Part shown: positions 52,544 through 64,000 of the stretch, piece by piece | How positions within the stretch are numbered: the first letter of the stretch is position 1 | Layout of the letters: each line of letters begins with the position of its first letter | Assembly (NCBI RefSeq): GCF_900109175.1 | Contig: NZ_FNZE01000006.1 | Span: 219,377 to 283,376 of the forward strand | From: Pseudomonas linyingensis | Lineage (GTDB): Bacteria > Pseudomonadota > Gammaproteobacteria > Pseudomonadales > Pseudomonadaceae | Direction: 5' to 3' | Length of the DNA stretch: 64,000 bases | Notes under the pieces: model-generated | Told to the model about the DNA's origin: nothing | Databases searched by the model: none | Seen by the model: the letters and a program-made list of their open reading frames with translations, nothing else | Made by a program: the position numbers and the translations under genes

Positions 52544-52578
52544 AACGAAAACGCCCGGCGAAGCCGGGCGTTTTCGTT
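52544..52578. terminator. Bidirectional terminator between clpA and infA
   Basis: A sixteen-base perfect stem (52544-52559 with 52563-52578) has a GAA loop, with A-rich left and T-rich right sides. It ends both converging transcripts. Confidence 0.94.
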
Positions 52579-52594
52579 CATGACCTGGCGCCGA

Positions 52595-52813
52595 TCAACG
52601 GGCGCGGTAGGTGATGCGACCCTTGCTCAGGTCGTAGGGCGTCAGTTCGACGCGCACCTTGTCGCCGGTCAGGATACGGATGTAGTTCTTGCGCATCTTG
52701 CCGGAGATGTGCGCGGTGACGACGTGCCCGTTTTCCAACTCCACACGGAACATGGTGTTGGGCAGGGTGTCGACGACAGTGCCTTCCATTTCGAAGCTGT
52801 CTTCTTTCGACAT
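52595..52813 (-). CDS. infA: Translation initiation factor IF-1
   Basis: A 72-residue OB-fold S1-domain protein that binds the 30S A site during initiation. The sequence is the classic IF-1 ([31 protein letters not shown]...[33 protein letters not shown]). It is the last gene of the leftward trxB-aat-bpt-infA run and stands tail to tail with clpA, an arrangement conserved in E. coli and Pseudomonas. Confidence 0.99.
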
Positions 52814-52912
52814 GCAGTAAAACCCTCAATTACCTTAGGATGGCCCGGTTGACGTGGTCGGGCAAAAGCGGCAGGCATTGTGCCCGAAAATCCCCTCTTG
52901 CGCCAAGTGGCC

Positions 52913-53620
52913 TCACTCGAGCGTCACCCAGTGCTGGTTCACGTAGAGTTCCAGGGGGCGGTACTCGCTCTTGTAGCGCATCTTGCGGCAGTCGCGAATC
53001 CAGTAGCCGAGATAGACGGCTGGAAGTCCGCGTCGCGCCGCTTCCGCGATCTGCCAGAGAATCGCCAGGCGACCGAGGCTGCGCTTTTCCTCGAGCGGAT
53101 CGAAGAAGGTATAGACCGCCGACAGGCCGTTGGGTAGTACGTCGGTCACCGCGACGGCCAGCAGGCGCTCACCCAGGCGGAACTCGAAGAATATGCAGAA
53201 CGGCAGGTCGCGCAGCAGGAAGCTGGCGAACTGCTCGCGGCTGGGTGGGTACATGTCGCCATCGGCATGGCGTTGCATGATATAGCGCGCGTAGAGGTCG
53301 TAGTACTCCTCGCTGGCTACCGGACGTACGGCGCGTACCCTGAGGTCAAGGTTGCGCTTGAGGATGCGCTTCTGTTGGCGATTCGCGTGGAAGCGCTCTG
53401 TCGGGATGCGTGCCGGGATGCAGGCCTGGCAGTGTTGGCAGTGAGGTCGGTACAGGTGCTCGCCGCTGCGACGAAAGCCCATTTCGGACAAATCGGCATA
53501 CATCTGCGCATCGATCGCCTGGTGCGGGTCGAGAAACAGGGTCGTAGCCTTGCGGCCAGGCAGATAGCTGCAGTCGTGTGCCTGGGTGGCATAGAACTTC
53601 AGCTCGGCAAATTCGGTCAT
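52913..53620 (-). CDS. bpt: Leucyl-tRNA-protein transferase Bpt (N-degron enzyme)
   Basis: A 235-residue ATE-type transferase of the bacterial Bpt branch, which adds Leu to N-terminal Asp or Glu to create a ClpS-recognised degron. The N-terminal conserved cysteines are visible ([22 protein letters not shown]), with the GNAT-like core [32 protein letters not shown] and [22 protein letters not shown]. Length and motifs place it with Bpt, not with the eukaryotic arginyl-transferase, despite the common label Ate. It lies 52 bases after aat. Confidence 0.94.
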   Translation of the reverse strand: MTEFAELKFYATQAHDCSYLPGRKATTLFLDPHQAIDAQMYADLSEMGFRRSGEHLYRPHCQHCQACIPARIPTERFHANRQQKRILKRNLDLRVRAVRPVASEEYYDLYARYIMQRHADGDMYPPSREQFASFLLRDLPFCIFFEFRLGERLLAVAVTDVLPNGLSAVYTFFDPLEEKRSLGRLAILWQIAEAARRGLPAVYLGYWIRDCRKMRYKSEYRPLELYVNQHWVTLE

Positions 53621-53672
53621 GGCGCAATCCTCGCCGTAACGGGCTGTGCGAGAAGCTCATAACCAGTGTATG

Positions 53673-54362
53673 TCACGCCTCATCCTTCGCCCAGGGTGTT
53701 GGGCCTGTCTGGTCGAGATGGCGGGCCAGATAGGCGGCAAAGTCGGCGCGGGAAATTTGCCGAGCGCCGAAGCTGGCCAGGTGAGTGGTGTGCATCTGGC
53801 AGTCGATCAGAGCGAAGCCGCAATCGCGCAGATGCTCGACCAGGGTGACAAAGCCGATCTTCGAGGCGTCGGTGGCGCGGCTGAACATCGACTCGCCGAA
53901 GAACAAGCGGCCGATGGCTAGGCCGTAGAGGCCGCCGATCAGTTCGCCTTCCTGCCAGACTTCGACCGAGTGGGCGATGCCGCGGCGGTGCAGTTCCAGA
54001 TACGACGCCTGCATCGCCGGAGTGATCCAGGTGCCGTCGGCGTAACTGCGTGGCTCGGCGCAGGCGTGGATCACGCCGGCAAAGTCGCGATCGAAACTCA
54101 CCTCGAAGTGCGCCTGGCGAATGGCCTTGCGCAGGCTGCGCGAGACGTGCAGTTCGTTCGGGAACAGCACCATGCGCGGATCGGGCGACCACCACAGGAT
54201 CGGTTGGCCCGCCTGGAACCAGGGGAAGCAGCCATGCCGGTAGGCGCTGATCAGTCGTTCGGGACTGAGATCGCCGCCGGCCGCGAGCAGACCGTCCGGC
54301 TCGCGCAGGGCGCGCGCCAACGGAGGGAAGCCCAGGGAGTGGGCAGATAGCCAGTTGACCAT
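53673..54362 (-). CDS. aat: Leucyl/phenylalanyl-tRNA-protein transferase Aat
   Basis: A 229-residue GNAT-fold transferase that adds Leu or Phe to proteins with N-terminal Lys or Arg, marking them for ClpS-ClpAP. Family hallmarks are [89 protein letters not shown] and FALIDCQM. The start is ATG 54362. It lies 39 bases after trxB in the same direction, the pairing also seen in E. coli. Confidence 0.97.
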   Translation of the reverse strand: MVNWLSAHSLGFPPLARALREPDGLLAAGGDLSPERLISAYRHGCFPWFQAGQPILWWSPDPRMVLFPNELHVSRSLRKAIRQAHFEVSFDRDFAGVIHACAEPRSYADGTWITPAMQASYLELHRRGIAHSVEVWQEGELIGGLYGLAIGRLFFGESMFSRATDASKIGFVTLVEHLRDCGFALIDCQMHTTHLASFGARQISRADFAAYLARHLDQTGPTPWAKDEA

Positions 54363-54401
54363 GGTGGCGGGGAGGCGCGGGCCCGGGAGCCCGCGTTGCC
54401 T

Positions 54402-55370
<969 letters not shown>

Positions 55371-55517
55371 TCACAAAAGATAATGCGTGCTCCAATTGAG
55401 CCGCCTTGAAACTGATGCCAAGCATGCTACACCGGGCAGGTGGGGTCGGCAAAATCCGGGTGTCTCAGCTGTGTGTCGGCAAGGCGGCGTTTTTGCTCGA
55501 GCGGTTGGGCGGCCTGA

Positions 55518-55546
55518 ATGGCATCCTCCAGGTAAAGTCTTACAAT
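55518..55546 (+). promoter_or_regulatory. Putative promoter of ftsK
   Basis: ATGGCA (55518-55523) and TACAAT (55541-55546) with a 17-base spacer give a reasonable sigma-70 promoter (4 of 6 and 5 of 6) about 55 bases before the ftsK start. It lies in the trxB-ftsK divergent gap. Confidence 0.5.
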
Positions 55547-55607
55547 AGGCAGTGTTTTGACTGTCTACCGATTTTGAACGCTGGCTGTGCGCAGGAAGAA
55601 ACACGTT

Positions 55608-58274
55608 TTGAAGAGTTCCGCAAATACCACCAAAGTCAGGGCCAGAGGCGCCAGCAATGCAAGGGGCGACGCCTCTTCTGCTGCGTGGCGCCAGCAGTTG
55701 CACTATCGCCTGAAAGAGGCGGCAATGATTGGGCTGATTGTGTTGTGTGTTTTCTTCTTCATGGCCCTGCTGACCTATTCCCCCCTGGATCCTGGAGTCA
55801 ATGTTTCGACCGGCTCGGTACAGGTGCAGAATGCGGCCGGCCGGGTCGGAGCCTGGATCGCCAGTTTTTTCCGTTTCGGCCTGGGTTATGCCGCCTATCT
55901 GCTGCCGGTACTGGCTGCCATCAAGGTGCTTGACCTGTTCCTCGCGCGCCATCAGCCGCTGCAGTGGAATGGCTGGCTGTTCTCCTCCCGGCTTATCGGC
56001 TTTTCCCTGCTGCTGGTGTCCATGGCGGCGCTGGCGCAAATCCAGTTCGGGGTCATGGGCGACAGCGCCGCAGAGCCGGCCGGTGGTGTTTTCGGCAAGA
56101 GTCTGGGTGAGTGGGGCGAGGATGCGCTGAATGTTCAGGGCAGCACGTTGTTGTTCATCGCGCTGTTTCTTTTTGGTCTCACGGTGTTCACCGATCTGTC
56201 GTGGTTCCGGGTCATGGATCTGACCGGCAAGATCACCCTCGACCTGTGCGAGCTGATCCACACGGCGGGCAGTCGCTGGTGGAGCGCCCGCCAGGCGAAT
56301 CGCCAGCTGCGGTTGCAGTTGCGCGAGGTTGATGGAGCCCGCGAGTCTACCCCGCAGCCTGCCCCGTCTGCCCGGCTGGCAAGCAGCGCGCCGCCTGTCT
56401 CGCCCGCCAAATCCGTGCCGTTAGTGATGGCGCCGTCGCCTTCGACACGCACGGTCATGGGTACGAGTCCTGGTGAGCGCATCGAGCCCGTTTTGGGTCT
56501 GACTGCAATCGACGACGAGTCGGACCTGGATCTGGAGCCGCTGGCCAAGCCTGTCGCTGACAAGCCGGCCACGCCGGTGATGGCGAGCATTGCCAGTGCC
56601 GTGACCGATGCCCTGGGGGCTGCGGCGTCGCTACGGGCAAGCCGGGACGCTCAGGAACTCAGGGCGGTCGAGCCGAAGGTTGCCGAAGTCCGGGTCATCG
56701 AGTCGCGTCCTGCAGAGATTCGCCGTCCGCTCGAGGCGCCGAAGCCGATGGTGCACTATGTCGATGAGGCGGTGGCGGGCACGCTGCCGCCGCTGTCGCT
56801 GCTCGATCCGGCCCAGAAGAGGCCCAACAGCTTCTCTCCGGAGTCGCTGGAGTCCATGTCGCGCCTGCTGGAGATCAAGCTCAAGGAGTTCGGGGTCGAG
56901 GTGCAGGTAGTCGCAGCCCATCCCGGCCCGGTGATCACCCGCTTCGAGATCCAGCCGGCGGCCGGCATCAAGGTCAGTCGTATTACCAACCTGGCCAAGG
57001 ATCTGGCGCGTTCGCTGGCGGTGATCAGCGTGCGGGTGGTCGAAGTGATTCCGGGCAAGACCACCGTGGGTATCGAAATTCCCAATGAAGACCGGCAGAT
57101 CGTGCGGTTCTCCGAGGTGTTGTCGACGCCGGAGTACGAGGAGGCCAAGTCGCCGGTGACCATCGCCCTCGGTCACGACATCGGCGGCCGGCCGGTGACT
57201 GCCGACTTGGCGAAGATGCCGCACCTGCTGGTGGCCGGGACCACTGGCTCGGGCAAGTCGGTCGGGGTCAATGCCATGCTGCTGTCGCTCCTCTACAAAT
57301 CGACGCCCGAGCAGGTGCGTCTGATCATGATCGACCCGAAGATGCTTGAGTTGTCGATCTACGAGGGCATTCCGCACCTGCTCTGCCCGGTGGTCACCGA
57401 CATGAAGGAGGCCGCCAACGCCCTGCGCTGGAGCGTGGCCGAGATGGATCGCCGCTACCGCCTGATGGCTGCCATGGGAGTGCGCAACCTGGCGGGCTTC
57501 AATCGCAAGATCAAGGACGCCGAGGAGGCCGGGACGCCGCTGACCGATCCGCTGTTTCGCCGCGAGAGCCCGGATGACGTGGTGCCGCTGCTGAAGAGCC
57601 TGCCGACCATCGTGGTGGTGGTCGACGAATTCGCCGACATGATGATGATCGTCGGCAAGAAGGTCGAGGAGCTGATCGCGCGGATCGCGCAGAAGGCGCG
57701 GGCTGCCGGCATCCACCTGATTCTCGCCACCCAGCGCCCGTCGGTGGATGTGATTACGGGTCTGATCAAGGCGAATATCCCGACGCGGATCGCTTTCCAG
57801 GTGTCTAGCAAGATCGACTCGCGGACCATTCTCGATCAGGGCGGTGCCGAGCAGCTGCTTGGTCATGGCGACATGCTCTACATGCCGCCAGGCACCGGTC
57901 TGCCGATCCGGGTGCACGGTGCCTTCGTTTCCGACGACGAGGTGCATCGCACGGTGGATGCCTGGAAGCAGCGTGGTGCGCCGGACTACATCGAGGACAT
58001 CCTCGCGGGAACCGAAGAGGGCGGCAGTGGATCCTATGATTCGACCGGTGGCGACAGTGGTGAAGGGAGCGAGGAAGATCCGCTGTACGACGAGGCCGTG
58101 CGCTTTGTTACCGAAAGCCGCCGGGCATCGATTTCCGCAGTGCAGCGCAAGCTTAAGATCGGTTACAACCGCGCCGCACGGATGATCGAGGCGATGGAAA
58201 TGGCTGGCGTCGTCACCCCCATGAATACCAATGGCTCGCGCGAAGTGATCGCGCCGACGCCGGTTCGAGATTGA
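55608..58274 (+). CDS. ftsK: DNA translocase FtsK
   Basis: An 888-residue divisome protein that pumps chromosome termini and activates XerCD at dif. Four membrane helices span about residues 40-190. A low-complexity Pro/Ala/Ser linker (about 235-395) is short compared with E. coli. The motor domains follow: Walker A GTTGSGKS at 544-551, Walker [12 protein letters not shown], and a C-terminal gamma winged helix ([39 protein letters not shown]) that reads KOPS polarity sites. I chose TTG 55608 because AGGAAG is seven bases upstream; GTG 55587 in frame has no such site. It is cotranscribed with lolA, rarA and crcB (gaps of 10 and 9 bases, then a four-base overlap). Confidence 0.95.
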   Translation: MKSSANTTKVRARGASNARGDASSAAWRQQLHYRLKEAAMIGLIVLCVFFFMALLTYSPLDPGVNVSTGSVQVQNAAGRVGAWIASFFRFGLGYAAYLLPVLAAIKVLDLFLARHQPLQWNGWLFSSRLIGFSLLLVSMAALAQIQFGVMGDSAAEPAGGVFGKSLGEWGEDALNVQGSTLLFIALFLFGLTVFTDLSWFRVMDLTGKITLDLCELIHTAGSRWWSARQANRQLRLQLREVDGARESTPQPAPSARLASSAPPVSPAKSVPLVMAPSPSTRTVMGTSPGERIEPVLGLTAIDDESDLDLEPLAKPVADKPATPVMASIASAVTDALGAAASLRASRDAQELRAVEPKVAEVRVIESRPAEIRRPLEAPKPMVHYVDEAVAGTLPPLSLLDPAQKRPNSFSPESLESMSRLLEIKLKEFGVEVQVVAAHPGPVITRFEIQPAAGIKVSRITNLAKDLARSLAVISVRVVEVIPGKTTVGIEIPNEDRQIVRFSEVLSTPEYEEAKSPVTIALGHDIGGRPVTADLAKMPHLLVAGTTGSGKSVGVNAMLLSLLYKSTPEQVRLIMIDPKMLELSIYEGIPHLLCPVVTDMKEAANALRWSVAEMDRRYRLMAAMGVRNLAGFNRKIKDAEEAGTPLTDPLFRRESPDDVVPLLKSLPTIVVVVDEFADMMMIVGKKVEELIARIAQKARAAGIHLILATQRPSVDVITGLIKANIPTRIAFQVSSKIDSRTILDQGGAEQLLGHGDMLYMPPGTGLPIRVHGAFVSDDEVHRTVDAWKQRGAPDYIEDILAGTEEGGSGSYDSTGGDSGEGSEEDPLYDEAVRFVTESRRASISAVQRKLKIGYNRAARMIEAMEMAGVVTPMNTNGSREVIAPTPVRD

Positions 58275-58284
58275 GCGAGGTTCT

Positions 58285-58917
58285 ATGCGTCTGATACGTG
58301 TGTTGATGCTGGCTGCTCTGGCCGTGACCGGGCTGACTGCCCATGCCGCCGGGGATGAGCAGTCCGTGCAGCGCCTGACCGAGCTGCTGGGCCAGGCGCA
58401 GACCCTGAGCGGGCGCTTCTCGCAGCTGACCCTGGATGGCTCCGGCACTCAGTTGCAGGAGGCCAGCGGCGAGATGGCGCTCAAACGCCCGGGGCTGCTG
58501 CGCTGGCATACCGATGCGCCGATGGAGCAATTGCTGGTGTCCAATGGCGAGAAGGTCTGGTTGTACGACCCGGATCTCGAGCAGGTGACCATTCAGGCGA
58601 TGGATCAGCGTATGAGCCATACCCCGGCACTGCTGTTGTCCGGTGACGTGTCGAAGATCCGCGAGAACTTCACCATCACCCACAAGGAAGGTGGCAGCGT
58701 GGTGGACTTCATTCTCAAACCGAAGGCCAAGGACACGCTGTTCGACACCCTGCGCCTGTCCTTTCGCAATGGCGTCATCAACGACATGCAGCTGATCGAC
58801 AGCATCGGCCAGCGCACCAATATCCTGTTTCTCGGTGTGAAGATGAATCAGCCGCTGGACAGCGGCCAGTTCACCTTCAATGCGCCGGCCGGCGTCGACG
58901 TGATCGAAGAGCAGTAA
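58285..58917 (+). CDS. lolA: Outer-membrane lipoprotein carrier LolA
   Basis: A 210-residue periplasmic chaperone that carries lipoproteins from LolCDE to LolB. A Sec signal is cut after about residue 21 (TAHA|AGDE). The family start of the mature domain ([24 protein letters not shown]) and the [33 protein letters not shown] segments are present. It sits between ftsK and rarA as in E. coli, ten bases after ftsK. Confidence 0.97.
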   Translation: MRLIRVLMLAALAVTGLTAHAAGDEQSVQRLTELLGQAQTLSGRFSQLTLDGSGTQLQEASGEMALKRPGLLRWHTDAPMEQLLVSNGEKVWLYDPDLEQVTIQAMDQRMSHTPALLLSGDVSKIRENFTITHKEGGSVVDFILKPKAKDTLFDTLRLSFRNGVINDMQLIDSIGQRTNILFLGVKMNQPLDSGQFTFNAPAGVDVIEEQ

Positions 58918-58926
58918 GCCCTGCCC

Positions 58927-60252
58927 ATGGATCTGTTCGACCACGCCCCCGTTGCTCAGCCGCTGGCTGCCCGCATGCGCCCAACCCGACTGGATGATTA
59001 TGTCGGCCAGGAGCATGTGCTCGGACACGGCAAGCCCCTGCGTGAAGCGCTGGAGCAGGGGGCCCTGCATTCGATGATCTTCTGGGGGCCGCCGGGGGTG
59101 GGCAAGACCACGCTGGCGCGGCTGCTGGCCGAGATCGGGGATGCTCACTTCGAAACCATTTCCGCGGTGCTGGCCGGGGTCAAGGAGATCCGGCAGGCCG
59201 TCGAGGTGGCCAAGCAGCAGGCTGCGCAGTATGGGCGGCGTACCATCCTGTTCGTCGATGAGGTGCATCGCTTCAACAAGGCGCAGCAGGATGCCTTCCT
59301 GCCCTATGTCGAAGACGGCACGCTGATCTTCATTGGGGCCACCACCGAGAATCCTTCCTTCGAGTTGAACAACGCGCTGCTGTCGCGGGCGCGGGTCTAC
59401 GTGCTGAAAAGCCTCGACGAAGCGGCCTTGCGTCAATTGCTGGCGCGGGCGCTGAGCGAGGAGCGTGGCCTGGGCAAGCGTCAGCTGCGCATCAGCGAGG
59501 AGGCGACCAGCCTGCTGCTGGCGGCGGCCGATGGCGACGGCCGACGGCTGCTCAACTTTCTGGAGAATGCGGCCGACCTGGTGGAGGATGGCGAGGAAAT
59601 TGGCATCGAGCTGTTGGAGAACTTGCTGGGCGACAGTCGCCGGCGTTTCGATAAGGGCGGCGAGGCCTTCTACGACCAGATCAGCGCCTTGCACAAGTCG
59701 GTACGCGGCTCCAGTCCGGATGCCGCATTGTACTGGTTCGCGCGCATGCTCGATGGCGGCTGCGATCCGCTGTATCTGGCGCGCCGGGTGGTGCGCATGG
59801 CCAGCGAGGACATCGGCAACGCCGATCCTCGTGCCCTCAACCTGTGTCTGGCGGCCTGGGAGGTGCAGGAACGCCTCGGTAGTCCGGAGGGTGAACTCGC
59901 CATCGCGCAAGCCATCGTTTATCTGGCCTGCGCACCGAAGAGCAACGCGGTGTACGCGGGCTTCAAGGCTGCGATGCGCGATGCGGCGGCCTACGGTTCG
60001 CTGGAGGTGCCGCTGCACCTGCGCAACGCGCCGACCAAGCTGATGAAGAGTCTCGGCTACGGCGACGAGTACCGCTACGCCCATGATGAGCCGGAAGCCT
60101 ATGCTGCCGGCGAGGACTATTTTCCCGAGGCCCTGGAAGCGCAGCGCTACTACCAGCCGGTACCGAGAGGCCTGGAGCTGAAGATCCGCGAAAAGCTTGC
60201 GCACCTGAACGAGCTGGACCGCAACAGCCCGCGGCGGCGAAAAAAACCATGA
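58927..60252 (+). CDS. rarA: Replication-associated AAA+ ATPase RarA (MgsA)
   Basis: A 441-residue clamp-loader-like ATPase acting at stalled forks with SSB and RecA. Walker A GPPGVGKT is at 54-61, Walker B is [19 protein letters not shown], sensor 1 is [12 protein letters not shown], and the C-terminal tetramerisation region follows ([45 protein letters not shown]). It starts nine bases after lolA and overlaps crcB by four bases (ATGA at 60249-60252). Confidence 0.97.
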   Translation: MDLFDHAPVAQPLAARMRPTRLDDYVGQEHVLGHGKPLREALEQGALHSMIFWGPPGVGKTTLARLLAEIGDAHFETISAVLAGVKEIRQAVEVAKQQAAQYGRRTILFVDEVHRFNKAQQDAFLPYVEDGTLIFIGATTENPSFELNNALLSRARVYVLKSLDEAALRQLLARALSEERGLGKRQLRISEEATSLLLAAADGDGRRLLNFLENAADLVEDGEEIGIELLENLLGDSRRRFDKGGEAFYDQISALHKSVRGSSPDAALYWFARMLDGGCDPLYLARRVVRMASEDIGNADPRALNLCLAAWEVQERLGSPEGELAIAQAIVYLACAPKSNAVYAGFKAAMRDAAAYGSLEVPLHLRNAPTKLMKSLGYGDEYRYAHDEPEAYAAGEDYFPEALEAQRYYQPVPRGLELKIREKLAHLNELDRNSPRRRKKP

Positions 60253-60623
60253 TCGTTGTGACTCTCGCCGTGGCAGCTGGTGGCGCCGCCGGCTGTTTGC
60301 TGCGCTTCTCCACGGCCAACTGGGTCAGTGCCCACTGGCCGCAGCATTTCTACTGGGCCACCCTGGCGGTGAATCTCGCCGGCTGCCTGCTGATCGGCTA
60401 TCTCTACGGGGTCTTCCTGCTGCGTCCCGAGGTGCCGCTGGCCCTTCGTGCGGGCCTGGTTGTTGGTTTTCTCGGCGGACTGACGACTTTCTCGTCCTTC
60501 TCCCTGGACACTCTTCGTCTTCTGGAAAGCGGGCAACCGGTTACGGCGCTGGGCTATGCCGGCCTGAGTGTATGCGGTGGTCTGCTGGCGACCTGGGCGG
60601 GGCTGATCCTGGCTCGGGTGTGA
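60249..60623 (+). CDS. crcB: Fluoride channel CrcB/Fluc
   Basis: A 124-residue small membrane protein with four helices that works as an antiparallel dimer and exports fluoride. Diagnostic residues are [10 protein letters not shown] near the start, the TLAVNLAGC pore Asn, and the [13 protein letters not shown] phenylalanine-box/Na+ region. There is no fluoride riboswitch in front of it, since its start overlaps rarA. It is the last gene of the ftsK-lolA-rarA-crcB run. Confidence 0.95.
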   Translation: MIVVTLAVAAGGAAGCLLRFSTANWVSAHWPQHFYWATLAVNLAGCLLIGYLYGVFLLRPEVPLALRAGLVVGFLGGLTTFSSFSLDTLRLLESGQPVTALGYAGLSVCGGLLATWAGLILARV

Positions 60624-60800
60624 TGGCTGCGCGGCAAAAACGGCGGGCGACTGCCCGTTTCGGCCCGGCTCCGGGTAAACTCTTGCCCCTGATCATGCGC
60701 ATCCCGTAACGACGGGCAGCGCGACGGGATGGCCCGGACCCTTGCGGCTGGCGCAGGCTGTGGTCCGATAATCCTTATTTCTACTGTCTCGACTGAATGA

Positions 60801-62090
<1,290 letters not shown>

Positions 62091-62167
62091 TCGCTGTCTG
62101 AAAACCTTCAGGCGCTTCCCGCAAGTTCCTGAGTAGCCCGCGCTGTTTCAGCGCGGGCGTAAGACTG

Positions 62168-62195
62168 GTCGGCGACTCCCGTCGCCGGCTTTTTC
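62168..62195 (+). terminator. Terminator between serS and cysG
   Basis: A nine-base stem (62168-62176 with 62181-62189, one T-G pair) and TCCC loop are followed by five T residues. An upstream perfect ten-base hairpin (62136-62145 with 62149-62158) has no T-run and may assist. It lies about 30 bases before the cysG ATG. Confidence 0.8.
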
Positions 62196-62226
62196 CATTC
62201 GGCCGGCATCTGCCGTGAGGCTGTCC

Positions 62227-63612
62227 ATGGACTTTCTTCCTCTGTTTCACAATCTGCGTGGTCGCCAGGTCTTGGTGGTCGGCGGTGGCGAGATCGCTCT
62301 GCGCAAGGCGCGTCTGCTGGCTGAGGCCGGAGCCCGTCTGCGGGTGGTCGCGCCGCTGATCGAAGATGCGCTGCGCGCTTTGGTCGAGCAGGGCGCTGGC
62401 GAGCTGCTTGAGCGCGGTTACCAGGAGAGCGACCTCGATGGCTGTGCGCTGGTGATCGCCGCTACCGACGACGAGCAGCTCAATGCCCGAGTGTCTCGTG
62501 AGGCTGGCACGCGCAGCCTGCCGGTCAACGTGGTTGATGCCCCGGCGCTATGCAGTGTGATCTTCCCGGCCATTGTCGATCGCTCGCCGCTGATGGTGGC
62601 GGTGTCCAGCGGCGGCGACGCCCCGGTGCTTACCCGGCTGATGCGTGCTCGCCTGGAGACGCTGATCCCCGCCGCCTATGGCCGTCTTGCCGGGCTGGCG
62701 CAGAAGTTCCGCTGTGCGGTGAAACAGCGCTTCACCGATGTGCAGCAGCGCCGGGTGTTCTGGGAGGAGGTATTCCAGGGGGCGATCGCCGAGCAGGTGC
62801 TGGCAGGCCGCGAGGCGGAGGCCGAGCGCCTGCTGGCTGACAAGCTGGCCGGCAGCGCCGAGCGCGAACTGGGCGAGGTGTACTTGGTCGGCGCCGGCCC
62901 CGGCGATCCCGACCTGCTGACCTTCCGTGCCCTGCGCCTGATGCAGCAGGCCGATGTGGTGCTCTACGATCGACTGGTTGCGCCGGCGATCGTCGATATG
63001 TGCCGGCGCGATGCCGAGCGCATCTATGTTGGCAAGCGCCGTAGCGAGCATGCCCTGCCGCAGGAGCAGATCAATCGCCAGTTGGTGGACTTGGCGAAGC
63101 ATGGCAAGCGCGTGCTGCGCCTGAAAGGGGGGGATCCGTTCATCTTCGGTCGGGGCGGGGAAGAGATCGAGGAATTGGCTGCCGAAGGCATTCCCTTCCA
63201 GGTGGTGCCGGGCATCACCGCTGCGTCCGGTTGTTCCACCTATGCAGGTATTCCGCTGACTCACCGCGATTACGCGCAGTCGGTACGTTTTGTCACCGGT
63301 CATCTGAAGGATCACAGCTGTGACCTGCCATGGGGCGATCTGGTCGCTCCGGGGCAGACGCTGGTGTTCTATATGGGGCTGGTCGGCTTGCCGCTGATCT
63401 GCGAGCAACTGATCAGGCACGGGCGCGCTGCAGAGACTCCCGCGGCCTTAGTGCAGCAGGGAACCACGCGCCACCAGCGAGTGTTTACCGGCACTCTGGC
63501 CAACCTCCCGCAGTTGGTGGCACAACATGAGGTGCATGCGCCGACGCTGGTGATCGTGGGCGAGGTGGTACGGCTCCGCGATAAGCTGGCATGGTTCGAG
63601 GGAGAGAGCTAG
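62227..63612 (+). CDS. cysG: Siroheme synthase CysG (trifunctional)
   Basis: A 461-residue enzyme making siroheme for sulfite and nitrite reductases. The N-terminal CysG-B half (1-215) has the NAD site [20 protein letters not shown] for precorrin-2 dehydrogenase/ferrochelatase. The C-terminal CysG-A half (from about 220) is the SAM uroporphyrinogen-III methyltransferase with [43 protein letters not shown] and [21 protein letters not shown]. The ATG 62227 is preferred over GTG 62215 because [13 protein letters not shown] is the family start. rRNA promoters follow directly. Confidence 0.96.
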   Translation: MDFLPLFHNLRGRQVLVVGGGEIALRKARLLAEAGARLRVVAPLIEDALRALVEQGAGELLERGYQESDLDGCALVIAATDDEQLNARVSREAGTRSLPVNVVDAPALCSVIFPAIVDRSPLMVAVSSGGDAPVLTRLMRARLETLIPAAYGRLAGLAQKFRCAVKQRFTDVQQRRVFWEEVFQGAIAEQVLAGREAEAERLLADKLAGSAERELGEVYLVGAGPGDPDLLTFRALRLMQQADVVLYDRLVAPAIVDMCRRDAERIYVGKRRSEHALPQEQINRQLVDLAKHGKRVLRLKGGDPFIFGRGGEEIEELAAEGIPFQVVPGITAASGCSTYAGIPLTHRDYAQSVRFVTGHLKDHSCDLPWGDLVAPGQTLVFYMGLVGLPLICEQLIRHGRAAETPAALVQQGTTRHQRVFTGTLANLPQLVAQHEVHAPTLVIVGEVVRLRDKLAWFEGES

Positions 63613-63640
63613 GCTCGTTGGACAATGTTTCGCGAGGGTA

Positions 63641-63668
63641 TTGACAGTCTGTTTTAAGGCTGTATTAT
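63641..63668 (+). promoter_or_regulatory. rRNA operon promoter P1
   Basis: A perfect TTGACA (63641-63646), 16-base spacer and TATTAT (63663-63668). The downstream bases are GC-rich (TCGCCTCC), fitting a stringent-response discriminator. It begins 28 bases after the cysG stop. Confidence 0.85.
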
Positions 63669-63755
63669 TCGCCTCCTCGCTGCAGCGGCCTCCGGGTTAC
63701 GGCAGTGAGAGAGTTACGCAAGTGGTTGAGTAGAAAAGAAAGTTTCGAAAAACGC

Positions 63756-63783
63756 TTGACAGAATGCAAGGCTGCTGTAGAAT
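63756..63783 (+). promoter_or_regulatory. rRNA operon promoter P2
   Basis: A second TTGACA (63756-63761), 16-base spacer and TAGAAT (63778-63783), preceded by an A/T-rich UP-like block and followed by CGCGGCC, a GC-rich discriminator. P1 and P2 are 115 bases apart, the normal arrangement for rRNA operons. Confidence 0.85.
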
Positions 63784-63820
63784 TCGCGGCCTCGGTTGAG
63801 ACGAAAGACTTGATCGAAAC

Positions 63821-63832
63821 GCTCTTTAACAA
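63821..63832 (+). promoter_or_regulatory. boxA antitermination element
   Basis: GCTCTTTAACAA matches the rRNA leader boxA consensus, which recruits NusB/S10 to the transcribing polymerase and prevents Rho termination in the rRNA operon. Confidence 0.85.
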
Positions 63833-63978
63833 GTTGAATCAAGCAATTCGTGTGGGTGCTTGTGAGATAAGACTGACAGTCGCAAGATTATCAGCATCAC
63901 AAGTAGTCTCGTGAATTCATGAGTTTATTTGCGATTGCTGAGCCAAGTTTAGGGTTTTCTCAAAACCCGCAATGATGT

Positions 63979-64000
63979 GAACTGAAGAGTTTGATCATGG
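63979..64000 (+). rRNA. rrs: 16S ribosomal RNA, 5' end (partial)
   Basis: The last 22 bases match the start of Pseudomonas 16S rRNA (GAACTGAAGAGTTTGATCAT, then GG). The rest of the operon is beyond the window. The promoters and boxA upstream confirm a real operon start. Confidence 0.95.

Larger units (their letters stand above)
63613..63978 (+). other. Ribosomal RNA operon promoter and leader region
   Basis: 366 bases without a gene. It holds promoters P1 and P2, A-rich UP-like sequence before P2 (63731-63753), a boxA antitermination site, and a GGGTTTT/AAAACCC hairpin (63952-63968) next to the 16S 5' end, which may take part in processing. A short in-frame stretch here (63705-63914) is not coding. 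Confidence 0.85.

Noticed and set aside
60100..60260. Fluoride riboswitch in front of crcB
   Set aside because: The region is the coding end of rarA, and crcB overlaps it by four bases; there is no room for a leader aptamer.
63705..63914. A 69-codon plus-strand frame before 16S rRNA
   Set aside because: It covers rRNA promoter P2 and boxA. Frames at this place are commonly mis-called as hypothetical proteins.

Overview
The window is about 64 kb of high-GC, gene-dense core chromosome from a gammaproteobacterium, almost certainly a Pseudomonas close to the P. aeruginosa / P. alcaligenes side of the genus. The evidence is the cmaX-crfX-cmpX-sigX-oprF block, a FimL-type protein, a monomeric isocitrate dehydrogenase facing a dimeric one, a 530-residue isocitrate lyase with a KQCGH active site, the NppA1A2BCD-type peptide transporter and Lon with 798 residues. 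I see no prophage, insertion sequence, CRISPR array, plasmid or resistance island.

Layout. 1-6.2 kb: end of ppsA, an alpha/beta-hydrolase-fold protein without a nucleophilic serine, rraA, and the envelope-stress block ending with the porin gene oprF. 6.2-16.4 kb: folD facing left, a tRNA-Arg/His/Leu cluster, then the protein-quality-control run tig-clpP-clpX-lon-hupB, tRNA-Asp and ppiD. 16.5-27.3 kb, all leftward: gloB, mltD, and a tight operon of two peptide-binding proteins, two permeases and a double ATPase, ending with fabI. 27.4-35.4 kb, rightward: a methyltransferase, rnhA, dnaQ, lysine decarboxylase ldcA, fimL, nudC and a small membrane protein. 35.5-47.6 kb, leftward: aceA, a mini-secretin and an unknown protein, an acetyltransferase, roxA, purB, an EamA transporter, hflD, mnmA, a Nudix hydrolase and idh. 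48-52.5 kb: icd, cspD (leftward), clpS and clpA. 52.6-55.3 kb, leftward: infA, bpt, aat and trxB. 55.6-63.6 kb, rightward: ftsK-lolA-rarA-crcB, serS and cysG, followed by the promoters, leader and first bases of a ribosomal RNA operon that runs off the right edge.

Genes that work together. Protein quality control is spread over two clusters: Tig/ClpPX/Lon/PpiD, and ClpS/ClpA with both N-degron aminoacyl-transferases, Bpt and Aat. Carbon flow at isocitrate is covered by AceA, Idh and Icd within 14 kb. SigX with CmpX, CmaX and CrfX senses the envelope and feeds OprF expression.

From memory of PAO1 gene order, the left half corresponds to about PA1770-PA1824 with the segment between oprF and folD missing, and the right half to about PA2634-PA2611 inverted next to it. 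That gives two synteny junctions, near 6.2 kb and 35.4 kb. No wholly new system is visible. The most unusual points are an unlisted 43-codon reading frame with a perfect Shine-Dalgarno that overlaps the start of fimL, a Vfr/CRP-like site with an extended -10 in front of it, a nine-base-arm inverted repeat abutting the putative aceA promoter, and the hydrolase with Ala in place of its nucleophile.
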